Position numbers and translations under genes: made by a program | Part shown: piece by piece, positions 48,537-57,844 of the stretch | Layout: every line of letters starts with the position of its first letter | How positions within the stretch are numbered: position 1 is the stretch's first letter | Notes under the pieces: generated by a model | What the model saw: the letters and a program-made list of their open reading frames with translations, nothing else | Told to the model about the DNA's origin: nothing | Database searches by the model: none | Origin: Symsagittifera roscoffensis | Taxonomy: Eukaryota > Xenacoelomorpha > Acoela > Convolutidae | Direction: 5' to 3' | DNA: 64,000 nt | Assembly: GCF_963678635.1 (NCBI RefSeq) | Contig: NC_087062.1 | Span: 94,711,845 to 94,775,844, forward strand

Positions 48537-48839
48537 CTACTGAAAACTTTTGCTTACCTGTGAATAAAATAATCGACATTCTTTGAGAACTGCAGTGAGA
48601 GGTATTTCATCTTCCGAAACCAGTTTGCTTCTCAAAGTGTCATCTGATATGCCATGAATAATTTGTTCAACCAGCCTTTCCTCTTTACTAGCATCGGAAA
48701 ATTTACAATAATTCGATAGCTTTTGCAATTCTGCAAAATAATCATCAAAATTGTCGCTCTTCATTTCACATCTTCGAAATTGCAGCCGCGCCTCTGGAAC
48801 AGTCATGGAGCTGCCATTCACGGCCCCAACACCCGCCAT
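48537..48839 (-). pseudogene. Retrotransposon gag-like fragment
   Basis: A 100-residue frame contains NFDDYFAELQKLSNYCKF, EERLVEQIIHGISDDTLRSK and LTAVLKECRLFYSQ, the usual order in the capsid region of Ty3/gypsy-type Gag. No zinc knuckle, protease or RT is next to it, so it is a fragment. The frame ends shortly after CAG|GTAAGC (the VS of SQVSK), which could act as a splice donor, so an exonised or domesticated piece is possible but unproven. Confidence 0.5.
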
Positions 48840-48899
48840 ACAAATCTAACTAAAGCAACAAATACAGATCTTAGTAGATCAATTTCATAGCCTTGGATA

Positions 48900-49030
48900 T
48901 GCAATTGTAAGACTATAATTTAAACAAGGATAGCTGTGCAAGCAGCACAGAATGTTCCGACCACATTCATAAAAACAATTACAAAAAGTCTTTTCACTTG
49001 AAATTAGTGTAGTAGTAGTAGTAGGGTAGG
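48900..49030 (+). repeat. Family A hairpin module and TAG microsatellite
   Basis: GCTGTGCAAGCAGCACAGAA with TGTTCCGACCA (48927-48962) and GAAATTAGTGTAG match other family A copies. A short (TAG)n run follows at about 49009-49025. Confidence 0.6.
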
Positions 49031-49064
49031 CTTTAGGATTTCTCCATGGGTTTTGAACCCTCGT

Positions 49065-49660
49065 TTATAAGTTCATAATTTTTCCCAGTGGGTTGCAGTT
49101 TCCACACCAGCAAAGAATTCTCCACATACACAAGTTGTTTTCTGCAAAATTTCTGTTGAAGAATTTCCAATACGTGTTTGTTATAGATATTTTCAGGCTG
49201 TCATAATCTTGATTTTCGAAGTCCACAATTTGGCTAAAGTAGTTGTATAGCGTATTAGAACGTATATAATAATTTTCATTTGACTTTTTCAGTCTTGTTG
49301 CATGAACAGCAATCTCACCACGTGTTGCTTGTCTCGTTCGTGATTCGTTTTCATGAATAATTGTATTCAAATCAATGTCATGTTTATTTTTTAGTAGTGA
49401 AACTAAGTACAATATGTCGTGTAGTTCAAAGTACATTGAGAGTGGAAGGAGCTTTAAAAATTTCAGTCTTTCAGTATAACTCATTTTGAAGTTATTTGTA
49501 ATCCAAGAAGTCGCTCGTTTTCGTACTCTTTCTAGTTGTCTTAATTCTGCTTTGTTCGGATACCATGTTTGCGATGCATAGCTTATGATTGGTACGATGT
49601 ATCCGCAGTATAAGTTTAATTTTGACTTTAATGATGTTTTTTTCGAGATATTTCGTTTGA
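49065..49660 (-). pseudogene. 3' end of a non-LTR retrotransposon (LINE) ORF
   Basis: The minus strand reads in one frame from about 49660 to the stop at 49065. NLYCGYIVPIISYASQTWYP, then QLERVRKRATSWI, then YTERLKFLKLLPLSMYFELHD are the standard post-RT (thumb and connection) sequences of jockey/CR1-like LINEs. The end has CMWRILCWCGNCNP, perhaps a Cys-rich tail. No RT core is found upstream; the copy is 5'-truncated, as usual for LINEs. Between 49660 and 50180 I see nothing recognisable. Confidence 0.6.
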
Positions 49661-50182
49661 TTTTGTAAAATCATCCTGGTGTGAGAACTAAACAAACGCG
49701 TAAACAGTTAGTGAATCAGGCATAATTGACATATTGTCTCCAAAAAAATGGAAAACAAAAATTTTTAATCCCAAAGCTTTTTAATTTTTTAACGTTTTTA
49801 GAATTTTTTGTTTGGGGCAGCGTTATATATTTGTACCAATATAAATTAATAAAATTATATGTAACGAGAGGATGTTAATATTTAAACATCAACGGTAACA
49901 GCATTAGAGACATGGTCAACATTTTTCTACTAACATCTCGCTTTCCTTTATCCTTCCGCATCTTTCACGTTTGGAAAGATCTTTAAAATGACTTGCACCC
50001 TTCTATGGATAAACTGGCACCAAATAATAACTTCCAATGTTACAAACTTTGTATAAAAAAGCAACCTAGATAATTTCAAATCAAGATTTCGAACATCGGT
50101 ACTACTATGATAGAGTGGTCCCACGAAAAAGCAACTATGATAAACCGGTCCCGCATGCAATTCGCATGTTATATCGCTCAAC

Positions 50183-50306
50183 AGGGTTAGAACTTAACAA
50201 AGATGGTTATAAGAAATTTAAAATGTTAATTCAAACATTTTAAAGGGTTAGAATTTAACAAAGATGGTTATAAGAAATTTAAAATGTTAAATCAAACATT
50301 TTGTAC
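50183..50306. repeat. 62-bp direct repeat, two copies
   Basis: GGGTTAGAACTTAACAAAG at 50183 recurs at 50245 with one or two changes, followed in both by GATGGTTATAAGAAATTT and AAAATGTTAA..CAAACATTTT. It borders the hairpin at 50329. Confidence 0.85.
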
Positions 50307-50328
50307 AGATAGTTTAGAATTTTTAAAA

Positions 50329-50355
50329 CCTGAAGATGCACAAAATGTGCGAAAA
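50329..50355 (+). ncRNA. Hammerhead-ribozyme-like core, plus strand
   Basis: CTGAAGA at 50330-50336, then a strong small stem GCACA-AAA-TGTGC, then GAAA at 50351-50354 and ACGTTT. This is the order of the hammerhead core (CUGANGA, stem II, GAAA, start of stem III). Penelope-like elements are known to carry minimal hammerheads. A convincing stem I and cleavage-site UH are not clear to me, so activity is unproven. Confidence 0.45.
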
Positions 50356-50401
50356 CGTTTGTTTGAATTTACAATTTTAACGCATTCTGTTAATTCAAAC
50401 G

Positions 50402-50428
50402 TTTTCGCACATTTTGCGCATCATCAGG
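50402..50428 (-). ncRNA. Hammerhead-ribozyme-like core, minus strand
   Basis: The minus strand reads CTGATGA (50427-50421), stem GCGCA-AAA-TGTGC, GAAA, then ACGTTTGAATT. It is the mirror of the plus-strand core at 50329, so the two could form an imperfect stem-loop from 50329 to 50428. A possible stem III is AACG..CGTT. Stem I again does not pair well. Confidence 0.45.
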
Positions 50429-50670
50429 ATTAAAAAAAATTTTTTCACAAATTTTACAAAACGATCAAAGATCTGAAAAATGAGAAATATGTCTAAAAAC
50501 GTTTTAAAACTTTTTGACCAATCAAATTTAAACAACCGTAATTACATAATAAATTACTTAATCAATAATAACAATTTCTTGAAAATTTCTGATATTTCTT
50601 TTTCGCTTTTTTTTTTCTTTCATGGTTATAAAATTTCGATTTGGAAATATTTTTGATTCTGACATATCAG
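50420..50670. repeat. Left inverted flank of the Penelope array
   Basis: The block from ATCATCAGGATT to TTGATTCTGACATATCAG is repeated in inverse at 57253-57495 (CTGACATGTCAGAATCAA to AATCCTGATGATGCGC). Shared internal marks are TTCATGGTTATAAAA, TTTTTGACCAATCAAATTTA and AAAGATCTGAAAAA. The pair encloses both Penelope copies. Confidence 0.8.
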
Positions 50671-50687
50671 TTTTTTAACTTTTAGCC

Positions 50688-51287
50688 ATGTTATACAGAG
50701 ACTATAATTTTAGAGAGACACAACATAAGGTCTACGCAGTCCCCGGCCTTTCTTTAAACCCCAATACCCTGAACAGGGGGAAGAATTTACGAATATCATT
50801 GAAACAGGAACCTCTGGCCAAAAAGCAGATTATCCTCTGGCGCGATGTGCTCAACAACAGCATATCCACCCATCGCACTGACAACTATACGCCCTTTTCA
50901 CTTGATGAATTACTGGCGTATCTACAATCGAAGCGAAGACAAACAAGTGCAATTGTCTACTACAGGAGAACGGGCACTCCCGATATTTTTGGGGATCTGA
51001 GGAAGACAGAGATAATCGTCACAAAGAAAACCGGTAACTTTATCTCTAGAATCAAGAGACAGAATCCTGCGGTCCGCAGAGAGTATCTCCAACTGCAGCA
51101 GTCAATTGATATGGAACTGAAGTCACTTCGGGTTGTGCTGTCCCATCGAGATCACCTGCCATGCATTTTCTCAAAGATACGGCCCAGACTAAGAAACCAT
51201 CGCAGGGACATCGCAGGGCAAAGGCCCGGAGAGCGGAGGTGTTGGCTGGGGACCTTAAGCCGGAGCCGAACGACCAATAAAAGGTAA
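50688..51287 (+). pseudogene. Penelope N-terminal open frame, copy 1
   Basis: A frame of 199 residues, basic, with no motif I recognise beyond its place ahead of the RT. The first 45 residues or so are encoded only in copy 1. It includes WRDVLNNSISTHRTDNYTPF and YYRRTGTPDIFGDLRKTEI. After about residue 160 it becomes Arg-rich and low in complexity, so the true frame may change there. It may be exon 1 if the proposed intron at 51284 is real. Treated as part of a dead element. Confidence 0.45.
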
Positions 51288-51784
51288 GATATCGTTGAGG
51301 CTGTTTTTTCTTTGCTGAAAGCCACATGAGTTAAAGTGCTCACATGAGTTTAAATGATATTTTGCTGCCACCACCATTCCTTAGATTGGTCCTGAAAAAA
51401 ACTCACTTGGAAACTTTAGTTAGATAATTTAAAACATTTTAATAAATTTAATAGCAGCTTCCTGAGAATTAAATTTCTGAAAAAATGTCTCGATAACGAC
51501 ATTAAGCCAGTTTTTTTACGGTTTCGCGTGCCTGATAACGGTGTTTTATCGGATCATGCGGTTCACAGCTTCCAATTGAGACTCTTGAGAACAGAGATAA
51601 GCCAGGCAAATGCGGAGAGGGCCAAATCAAGGGAGGTAGTGAGAAGGGGTATAGATGAGAAATGGTGGCCTTCAATAATATTTTATCTGAACCTGCAAGC
51701 AAGGTGTAGTGTCAAAAACCTGATAAGCCGACACAAAAAAAGCTTGAAAAACTTTCGGAAAGACAGGATAGAACATTAAAAAGC

Positions 51785-53400
51785 TTGGATGAAAGGTCAG
51801 TTAGAATTTTAGATGAAGTGGTTTTGCCGCTTGGGGCGCGGGTAGTCTTAAGTTTTGGACCAAAACATCCGGTACGAGACAAATTTAATGAAATTCACTT
51901 CCTTGCGGACATTGACAATTTTTTGTCTGAATTGAAGTTAAATAGACTACCCGGAGAAAATTTATGTGAGATTCAAGCAGCTGCAAAGAGATATGCTAAG
52001 AATGTGAAAAAGACCTCCTCTGACGAAGCTGTGGAAAAACCCAGAAAAAATTTGAAGGACAACAGTCTTCTGGCAGTACCGTTTGAAAAGTGCGTGGCTT
52101 TTGTGTAATGAAAAACGAGACATATGAAGAGAAACTGAAAGATTTATTACAGGTAGAACAATTTAGTGAGAGGAAGAATCTGACAGACAGTGTGATAATG
52201 AAAATTGAGAAAGACATAAACAAGGAATTACTCGCCATGAAAAAGAAGGACGAGATTACCGAAGCGCTGTATACTAAGTTGAGATCAACAGGCGCGCAGC
52301 CAACTAGGCTGTATGGATTAGCAAAAATACATAAACAAGGTACACCACTTCGTCCCGTCCTTTCTTTACCTGGTAGCTCATATGACAACCTAAATAAAAC
52401 ATTGGCTAAGTATTTTGATGAAACTGAGGGGAAAAACATTGAAACGAACACTCAAATGGCCAGTGAGATCTTGGAGAAAACTGAACTCGACTCTGATTAG
52501 AGTATAATCTTCCTTGATGTAAAGAGTTTGTACACTAATGTCCCACTCAAGGAAGCGGTTGAAATAGCCCTTGGGAGATTATATGAGCAAGTCAATCCCC
52601 CGGAAAAATCTCGCAAGGTTATGAAAAAACTATTGAATTTGGCAGTGAGTAAAGTACACTATGTACAAAAAGACGGTTTAGCAATGGGCGCCTCCCTTGC
52701 AGTAATACTGGCCAATTTGTGGCTCAAAAAATATGAACCTGCATTAAAGAAAGAAGTACCAAAATTGACTGTGCTAAATGAGGGTAACAAGGAGGTCTGC
52801 CCTGGATGTCAGAAAAAGGTGACATATCGGACTAAAGGGATAGATTTCCAAGCTTGTTTGAAATGGTACCACTTAGGGTGTGGTAACATATCAGAATCTG
52901 AATACGCAGACATCGCTGAAACAGTATGGTATTGCATTGCATGCAAAAAACAACAGGAAGCAGATCGGGCTGAGAGCTGTGTTAATGTTTTTCTAAGATA
53001 TGTGGACGACATAGTTAGAACTGTCAAGGGCGATCCTAGCTTAGTTCTCGAGGCTGCCAAAAAGTTGCATCCAAACTTGCAGTTCACCATAGAAGAACTT
53101 GATAGTAACGGTATCTTGGCCTTTTTGGATTTAAATGTCAACGTGGACTCAGCAAAAAAAGTCACATGTGGGTGGTACCAAAAACCCACTGTTACCGGCA
53201 CCACTCTAAACTTCAGAGGTTGCGCACCTTTGCAGTACAAAAGAAAAGTCATTGAAGGGACGGTTCATAGTGCTTTCAAAAGTACCTCAACATTGGAAAT
53301 TTTTGACCAGGCATTGGAAAAAAATCGGAAACAAGGGATTGAAAATCAATATCCAAAAAATTGGTCGGACAGGGTAGGTTTGAAACTCTTAACAAGATAA
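51785..53400 (+). pseudogene. Penelope-like reverse transcriptase with internal PHD-type finger, copy 1
   Basis: RT motifs in order: LYGLAKIHKQGTPLRPVLS near 52310 (family-typical KxHK..P.RPI), motif A FLDVKSLYTNVPL at 52512-52551, motif B GLAMGASLAVILANLWL near 52677, motif C YVDD at 52999-53010, then ILAFLDLNV. Between B and C, where such RTs usually have about 20 residues, lies a Cys/His cassette (52798-52945): C-x2-C, then C-x4-H-x2-C with WYH, then WYCxxC. It reads as a PHD finger in which the third ligand is Phe instead of Cys. A frameshift near 52104 and TAG at 52498 break the frame, and the latter lies just ahead of motif A. Confidence 0.85.
52798..52945 (+). other. PHD-type zinc-finger cassette inside the RT, copy 1
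   Basis: Ligand pattern by residue of the open frame whose first residue is encoded at 52528: C91, C94, (F107), C110, H115, C118, C136, C139, with KWYH before C118 and WYC before C139. This is the C4HC3 order of a PHD finger with one ligand lost. Codon TTC at F107 is one base from TGC. PHD fingers bind histone H3 tails in other proteins; here that is only a possibility. Confidence 0.7.
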
Positions 53401-53540
53401 TTGAGTGAAAAAACAATTTAGAGGTGAAGGCATCAGAATTGAGAAATGATAAATGGTTTAAAAAAATCACCCCCCTTTTCACAATGCAATATCGAGGCAA
53501 TCCATCTCAACTATAAGCTGCAAAGATTTGAAAAATATAC

Positions 53541-53921
53541 GTGGCTCAAATAATTTTTACAACGAGAAAATTGAAAGCATGCTTGCCATCTCTCAAAACT
53601 TCCTTTGTTCGTGAGCTGAGATCCAAAGTGGTAAATAAGCTTACATTTAGTGGATGTAACTCCACTAATGTCGGCCAGACAGTCCGACATTTAGCCACGA
53701 GGGTCGATGAACACCGCAAAGGGGACTCCCCAGAAGGGCAACATTTGTTAGAGTGGAATAAGGAGGTAGGCGGTACTGCTGAGCTGAAGTCAGAAATTAT
53801 GGACCAAACAGCCAACACTCATAAGCTACTCACACAAGAAGCTTTGCATAATTGGAGGGAGAGGCCGCGGATCAACACACGGGATGAATTCAGGAGCCGG
53901 GAATTAACACTAAAATTATAG
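53541..53921 (+). pseudogene. GIY-YIG-like endonuclease domain, copy 1
   Basis: Located after the RT, as in canonical Penelope elements. LTFSGCNSTNVGQTVRHLATRVDEHRK matches the family pattern C-x2-C..YIGxT.R.L..R..EH in spacing. The expected Tyr before the V-G step is Asn here, and the first Cys is Ser. It ends with HKLLTQEALHNWRERPRINT, a usual family tail. Stops TAA and TGA in the preceding linker (about 53513-53531) separate it from the RT. Confidence 0.75.
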
Positions 53922-53947
53922 TCTAGGTATAACATGACTAAAAGTTA

Positions 53948-54122
53948 CGTTATTTGATTTTTTACAAACTATTGAAAGAAAAAACAATTTTCCCATTTTT
54001 GCAATATGTGTTAAAAAGTTTTCCGGTCAGATTTACTACATATCAGAGACTCGATAGTTTTTAATAGGACGGCTAATAAAGAGTAGCGTTTTCTCCAAAA
54101 GATTAACGTTTTCTCCAAAAGT
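53948..54122. other. Junction between the two Penelope copies
   Basis: About 175 bp found in neither copy. It ends with a short direct repeat, ACGTTTTCTCCAAAAG or near (about 54085-54121), abutting the 5' truncation point of copy 2. It may be leftover element sequence or a target-derived filler. Confidence 0.5.
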
Positions 54123-54146
54123 AAGCAGATTATCCTCTGGCGCGAT

Positions 54147-54587
54147 GTGCTGAACAACAGCATATCCTCCCATCGCACTGACAACTATACGCCCTTTTCA
54201 CTTGATGAATTACTGGCGTATCTACAATCGAAGCGAAGACAAACAAGTGCAATTGTCTACTACAGGAGAACGGGCACTCCCGATATTTTTGGGGATCTGA
54301 GGAAGACAGAGATAATCGTCACAAAGAAAACCGGTAACTTTATCTCTAGAATCAAGAGACAGAATCCTGCGGTCCGCAGAGAGTATCTCCAACTGCAGCA
54401 GTCAATTGATATGGAACTGAAGTCACTTCGGGTTGTGCTGTCCCATCGAGATCACCTGCCATGCATTTTCTCAAAGATACGGCCCAGACTAAGAAACCAT
54501 CGCAGGGACATCGCAGGGCAAAGGCCCGGAGAGCGGAGGTGTTGGCTGGGGACCTCAAGCCGGAGCCGAACGACCAATAAAAGGTAA
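54147..54587 (+). pseudogene. Penelope N-terminal open frame, copy 2 (truncated)
   Basis: A frame of 146 residues matching the corresponding part of copy 1 (50847-51287) almost exactly. The copy 1 N-terminus is absent because the element starts at about 54123. Function unknown. Confidence 0.45.
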
Positions 54588-55084
54588 GATATCGTTGAGG
54601 CTGTTTTTTCTTTGCTGAAAGCCACATGAGTTAAAGTGCTCACATGAGTTTAAATGATATTTTGCTGCCACCACCATTCCTTAGATTGGTCCTGAAAAAA
54701 ACTCACTTGGAAACTTTAGTTAGATAATTTAAAACATTTTAATAAATTTAATAGCAGCTTCCTGAGAATTAAATTTCTGAAAAAATGTCTCGATAACGAC
54801 ATTAAGCCAGTTTTTTTACGGTTTCGCGTGCCTGATAACGGTGTTTTATCGGATCAAGCGGTTCACAGCTTCCAATTGAGACTCTTGAGAACAGAGATAA
54901 GCCAGGCAAATGCGGAGAGGGCCAAATCAAGGGAGGTAGTGAGAAGGGGTATAGATGAGAAATGGTGGCCTTCAATAATATTTTATCTGAACCTGCAAGC
55001 AAGGTGTAGTGTCAAAAACCTGATAAGCCGACACAAGAAAAAGCTTGAAAAACTTTCGAAAGACAGGATAGAACATTAAAAAGC

Positions 55085-56700
55085 TTGGATGAAATGTCAG
55101 TTAGAATTTTAGATGACGTGGTTTTGCCGCTTGGGGCGCGGGTAGTCTTAAGTTTTGGACCAAAACATCCGGTACGAGACAAATTTAATGAAATTCACTT
55201 CCTTGCGGACATTGACAATTTTTTGTCTGAATTGAAGTTAAATAGACTACCCGGAGAAAATTTATGTGAGATTCAAGCAGCTGCAAAGAGATATGCTAAG
55301 AATGTGAAACATACCTCCTCTGACGAAGGTGTGGAAAAACCCAGAAAAAATTTGAAGGACAACAGTCTTCTGGCAGTACCGTTTGAAAAGTGCGTGGCTT
55401 TTGTGTAATGAAAAACGAGACATACGAAGAGAAACTGAAAGATTTATTACAGGTAGAACAATTTAGTGAGAGGAAGAATCTGACAGACAGTGTGATAATG
55501 AAAATTGAGAAAGACATAAACAAGGAATTACTCGCCATGAAAAAGAAGGACGAGATTACCGAAGCGCTGTATACTAAGTTGAGATCAACAGGCGCGCAGC
55601 CAACTAGGCTGTATGGATTAGCAAAAATACATAAACAAGGTACACCACTTCGTCCCGTCCTTTCTTTACCTGGTAGCTCATATGACAACCTAAATAAAAC
55701 ATTGGCTAAGTATTTTGATGAAACTGAGGGGAAAAACATTGAAACGAACACTCAAATGGCCAGTGAGATCTTGGAGAAAACTGAACTCGACTCTGATTAG
55801 AGTATAATCTTCCTTGATGTAAAGAGTTTGTACACTAATGTCCCACTCAAGGAAGCGGTTGAAATAGCCCTTGGGAGATTATATGAGCAAGTCAATCCCC
55901 CGGAAAAATCTCGCAAGGTTATGAAAAAACTATTGAATTTGGCAGTGAGTAAAGTACACTATGTACAAAAAGACGGTTTAGCAATGGGCGCCTCCCTTGC
56001 AGTAATACTGGCCAATTTGTGGCTCAAAAAATATGAACCTGCATTAAAGAAAGAAGTACCAAAATTGACTGTGCTAAATGAGGGTAACAAGGAGGTCTGC
56101 CCTGGATGTCAGAAAAAGGTGACATATCGGACTAAAGGGATAGATTTCCAAGCTTGTTTGAAATGGTACCACTTAGGGTGTGGTAACATATCAGAATCTG
56201 AATACGCAGACATCGCTGAAACAGTATGGTATTGCATTGCATGCAAAAAACAACAGGAAGCAGATCGGGCTGAGAGCTGTGTTAATGTTTTTCTAAGATA
56301 TGTGGACGACATAGTTAGAACTGTCAAGGGCGATCCTAGCTTAGTTCTCGAGGCTGCCAAAAAGTTGCATCCAAACTTGCAGTTCACCATAGAAGAACTT
56401 GATAGTAACGGTATCTTGGCCTTTTTGGATTTAAATGTCAACGTGGACTCAGCAAAAAAAGTCACATGTGGGTGGTACCAAAAACCCACTGTTACCGGCA
56501 CCACTCTAAACTTCAGAGGTTGCGCACCTTTGCAGTACAAAAGAAAAGTCATTGAAGGGACGGTTCATAGTGCTTTCAAAAGTACCTCAACATTGGAAAT
56601 TTTTGACCAGGCATTGGAAAAAAATCGGAAACAAGGGATTGAAAATCAATATCCAAAAAATTGGTCGGACAGGGTAGGTTTGAAACTCTTAACAAGATAA
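55085..56700 (+). pseudogene. Penelope-like reverse transcriptase with internal PHD-type finger, copy 2
   Basis: Motif A at 55812-55851, motif B near 55977, YVDD at 56299-56310, and the PHD-type cassette at 56098-56245, including the same Cys-to-Phe change. The frame is broken by the frameshift near 55404 and TAG at 55798, both shared with copy 1. Confidence 0.85.
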
Positions 56701-56840
56701 TTGAGTGAAAAAACAATTTAGAGGTGAAGGCATCAGAATTGAGAAATGATAAATGGTTTAAAAAAATCACCCCCCTTTTCACAATGCAATATCGAGGCAA
56801 TCCATCTCAACTATAAGCTGCAAAGATTTGAAAAATATAC

Positions 56841-57221
56841 GTGGCTCAAATAATTTTTACAACGAGAAAATTGAAAGCATGCTTGCCATCTCTCAAAACT
56901 TCCTTTGTTCGTGAGCTGAGATCCAAAGTGGTAAATAAGCTTACATTTAGTGGATGTAACTCCACTAATGTCGGCCAGACAGTCCGACATTTAGCCACGA
57001 GGGTCGATGAACACCGCAAAGGGGACTCCCCAGAAGGGCAACATTTGTTAGAGTGGAATAAGGAGGTAGGCGGTACTGCTGAGCTGAAGTCAGAAATTAT
57101 GGACCAAACAGCCAACACTCATAAGCTACTCACACAAGAAGCTTTGCATAATTGGAGGGAGAGGCCGCGGATCAACACACGGGATGAATTCAGGAGCCGG
57201 GAATTAACACTAAAATTATAG
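56841..57221 (+). pseudogene. GIY-YIG-like endonuclease domain, copy 2
   Basis: Identical to the copy 1 domain as far as I can read, with Asn at the expected Tyr. The linker stops upstream are also shared. It is followed after 26 bp by the right inverted flank of the array. Confidence 0.75.
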
Positions 57222-57252
57222 TCTAGGTATAACATGACTAAAAGTTAAAGCA

Positions 57253-57510
57253 CTGACATGTCAGAATCAAAAATATTCACAAATCGAAGTTTTATAACCA
57301 TGAAAGAACAAAAAGCGGAAAAAAAATTATCAGAAATTTACAGGAAAATGTTATTACTGATTACGTAATTTAGTATGTATTTACATTTGTTTAAATTTGA
57401 TTGGTCAAAAAGTTTTAAAGCATTTTTTAGACATGTTTCTCGTTTTTCAGATCTTTGATTTTTTGTAAATATTGTAAAACAATTTAATCCTGATGATGCG
57501 CAAAATGAAT
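57253..57510. repeat. Right inverted flank of the Penelope array, with a truncated hammerhead-like core
   Basis: Reverse complement of 50420-50670. At the outer end it reads CCTGATGATGCGCAAAATG and then departs, so the CTGATGA and half of stem II are present but the GAAA half is lost. From 57510 to 57845 I see nothing recognisable. Confidence 0.75.
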
Positions 57511-57844
57511 TAACATTTTAATTTTCTTATATCGGATGTTATAATTTTGAAAACTAAGTTGTGGAATTATTCATTTCAATAACTCATTGTGGATAACTAT
57601 TCATTTCACAAAATATGTTGAGTCAGTGACTGTTCAGATTAATAATTACAATTACCATCAGGTTTATACCAAGAAATATGCTCGCTTCAACTTCATTTAC
57701 GATTCAATTACCATATTTGAATTGACTTATTTGTCATCAAAATTCAATAATAGCGCTATAATAGCTGACCTCTGCAGCTAAGCGGTTCCTGAAAAATGAC
57801 CGAACTTAACTTAAACGGAAAACAGTTCTGAAACGGATGAGCCG

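Larger units (their letters stand above)
50688..53947 (+). mobile_element. Penelope-like element, copy 1 (defective)
   Basis: A C-terminal-endonuclease Penelope-like element: N-terminal region (50688-51287), RT (about 51785-53400) and GIY-YIG-like nuclease (53541-53921). From 50823 to 53947 it is nearly identical to copy 2, 3300 bp downstream; 50688-50822 exists only here. A donor-like AAAAG|GTAAGA at 51284 and CAG at 51566-51568 could bound an intron, and some Penelope elements do keep introns. Lesions shared with copy 2: a frameshift near 52104, TAG at 52498, and stops in the linker before the nuclease. A lesion of its own: one base missing from the A-run near 51736. Confidence 0.85.
54123..57247 (+). 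mobile_element. Penelope-like element, copy 2 (defective, 5'-truncated)
   Basis: Same order as copy 1 and offset by exactly 3300 bp, starting inside the N-terminal frame at AAGCAGATTATCC. It shares the frameshift near 55404, TAG at 55798 and the linker stops. Its own lesion is one G missing near 55058, and it has an extra base relative to copy 1 near 55035. The differences I could find by eye lie in the first 1.3 kb; from about 55430 to 57240 I found none. Confidence 0.85.

Noticed and set aside
52498-52500. TAG before RT motif A as readthrough or recoding
   Set aside because: Other stops and a frameshift in the same element, shared by both copies, make simple inactivation far more likely; host genes use standard code.
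50823-57247. LTR retrotransposon with two internal copies
   Set aside because: The RT motifs and the GIY-YIG-like domain are Penelope-type, there is no protease, RNase H or integrase, and the repeats are whole bodies rather than LTRs.
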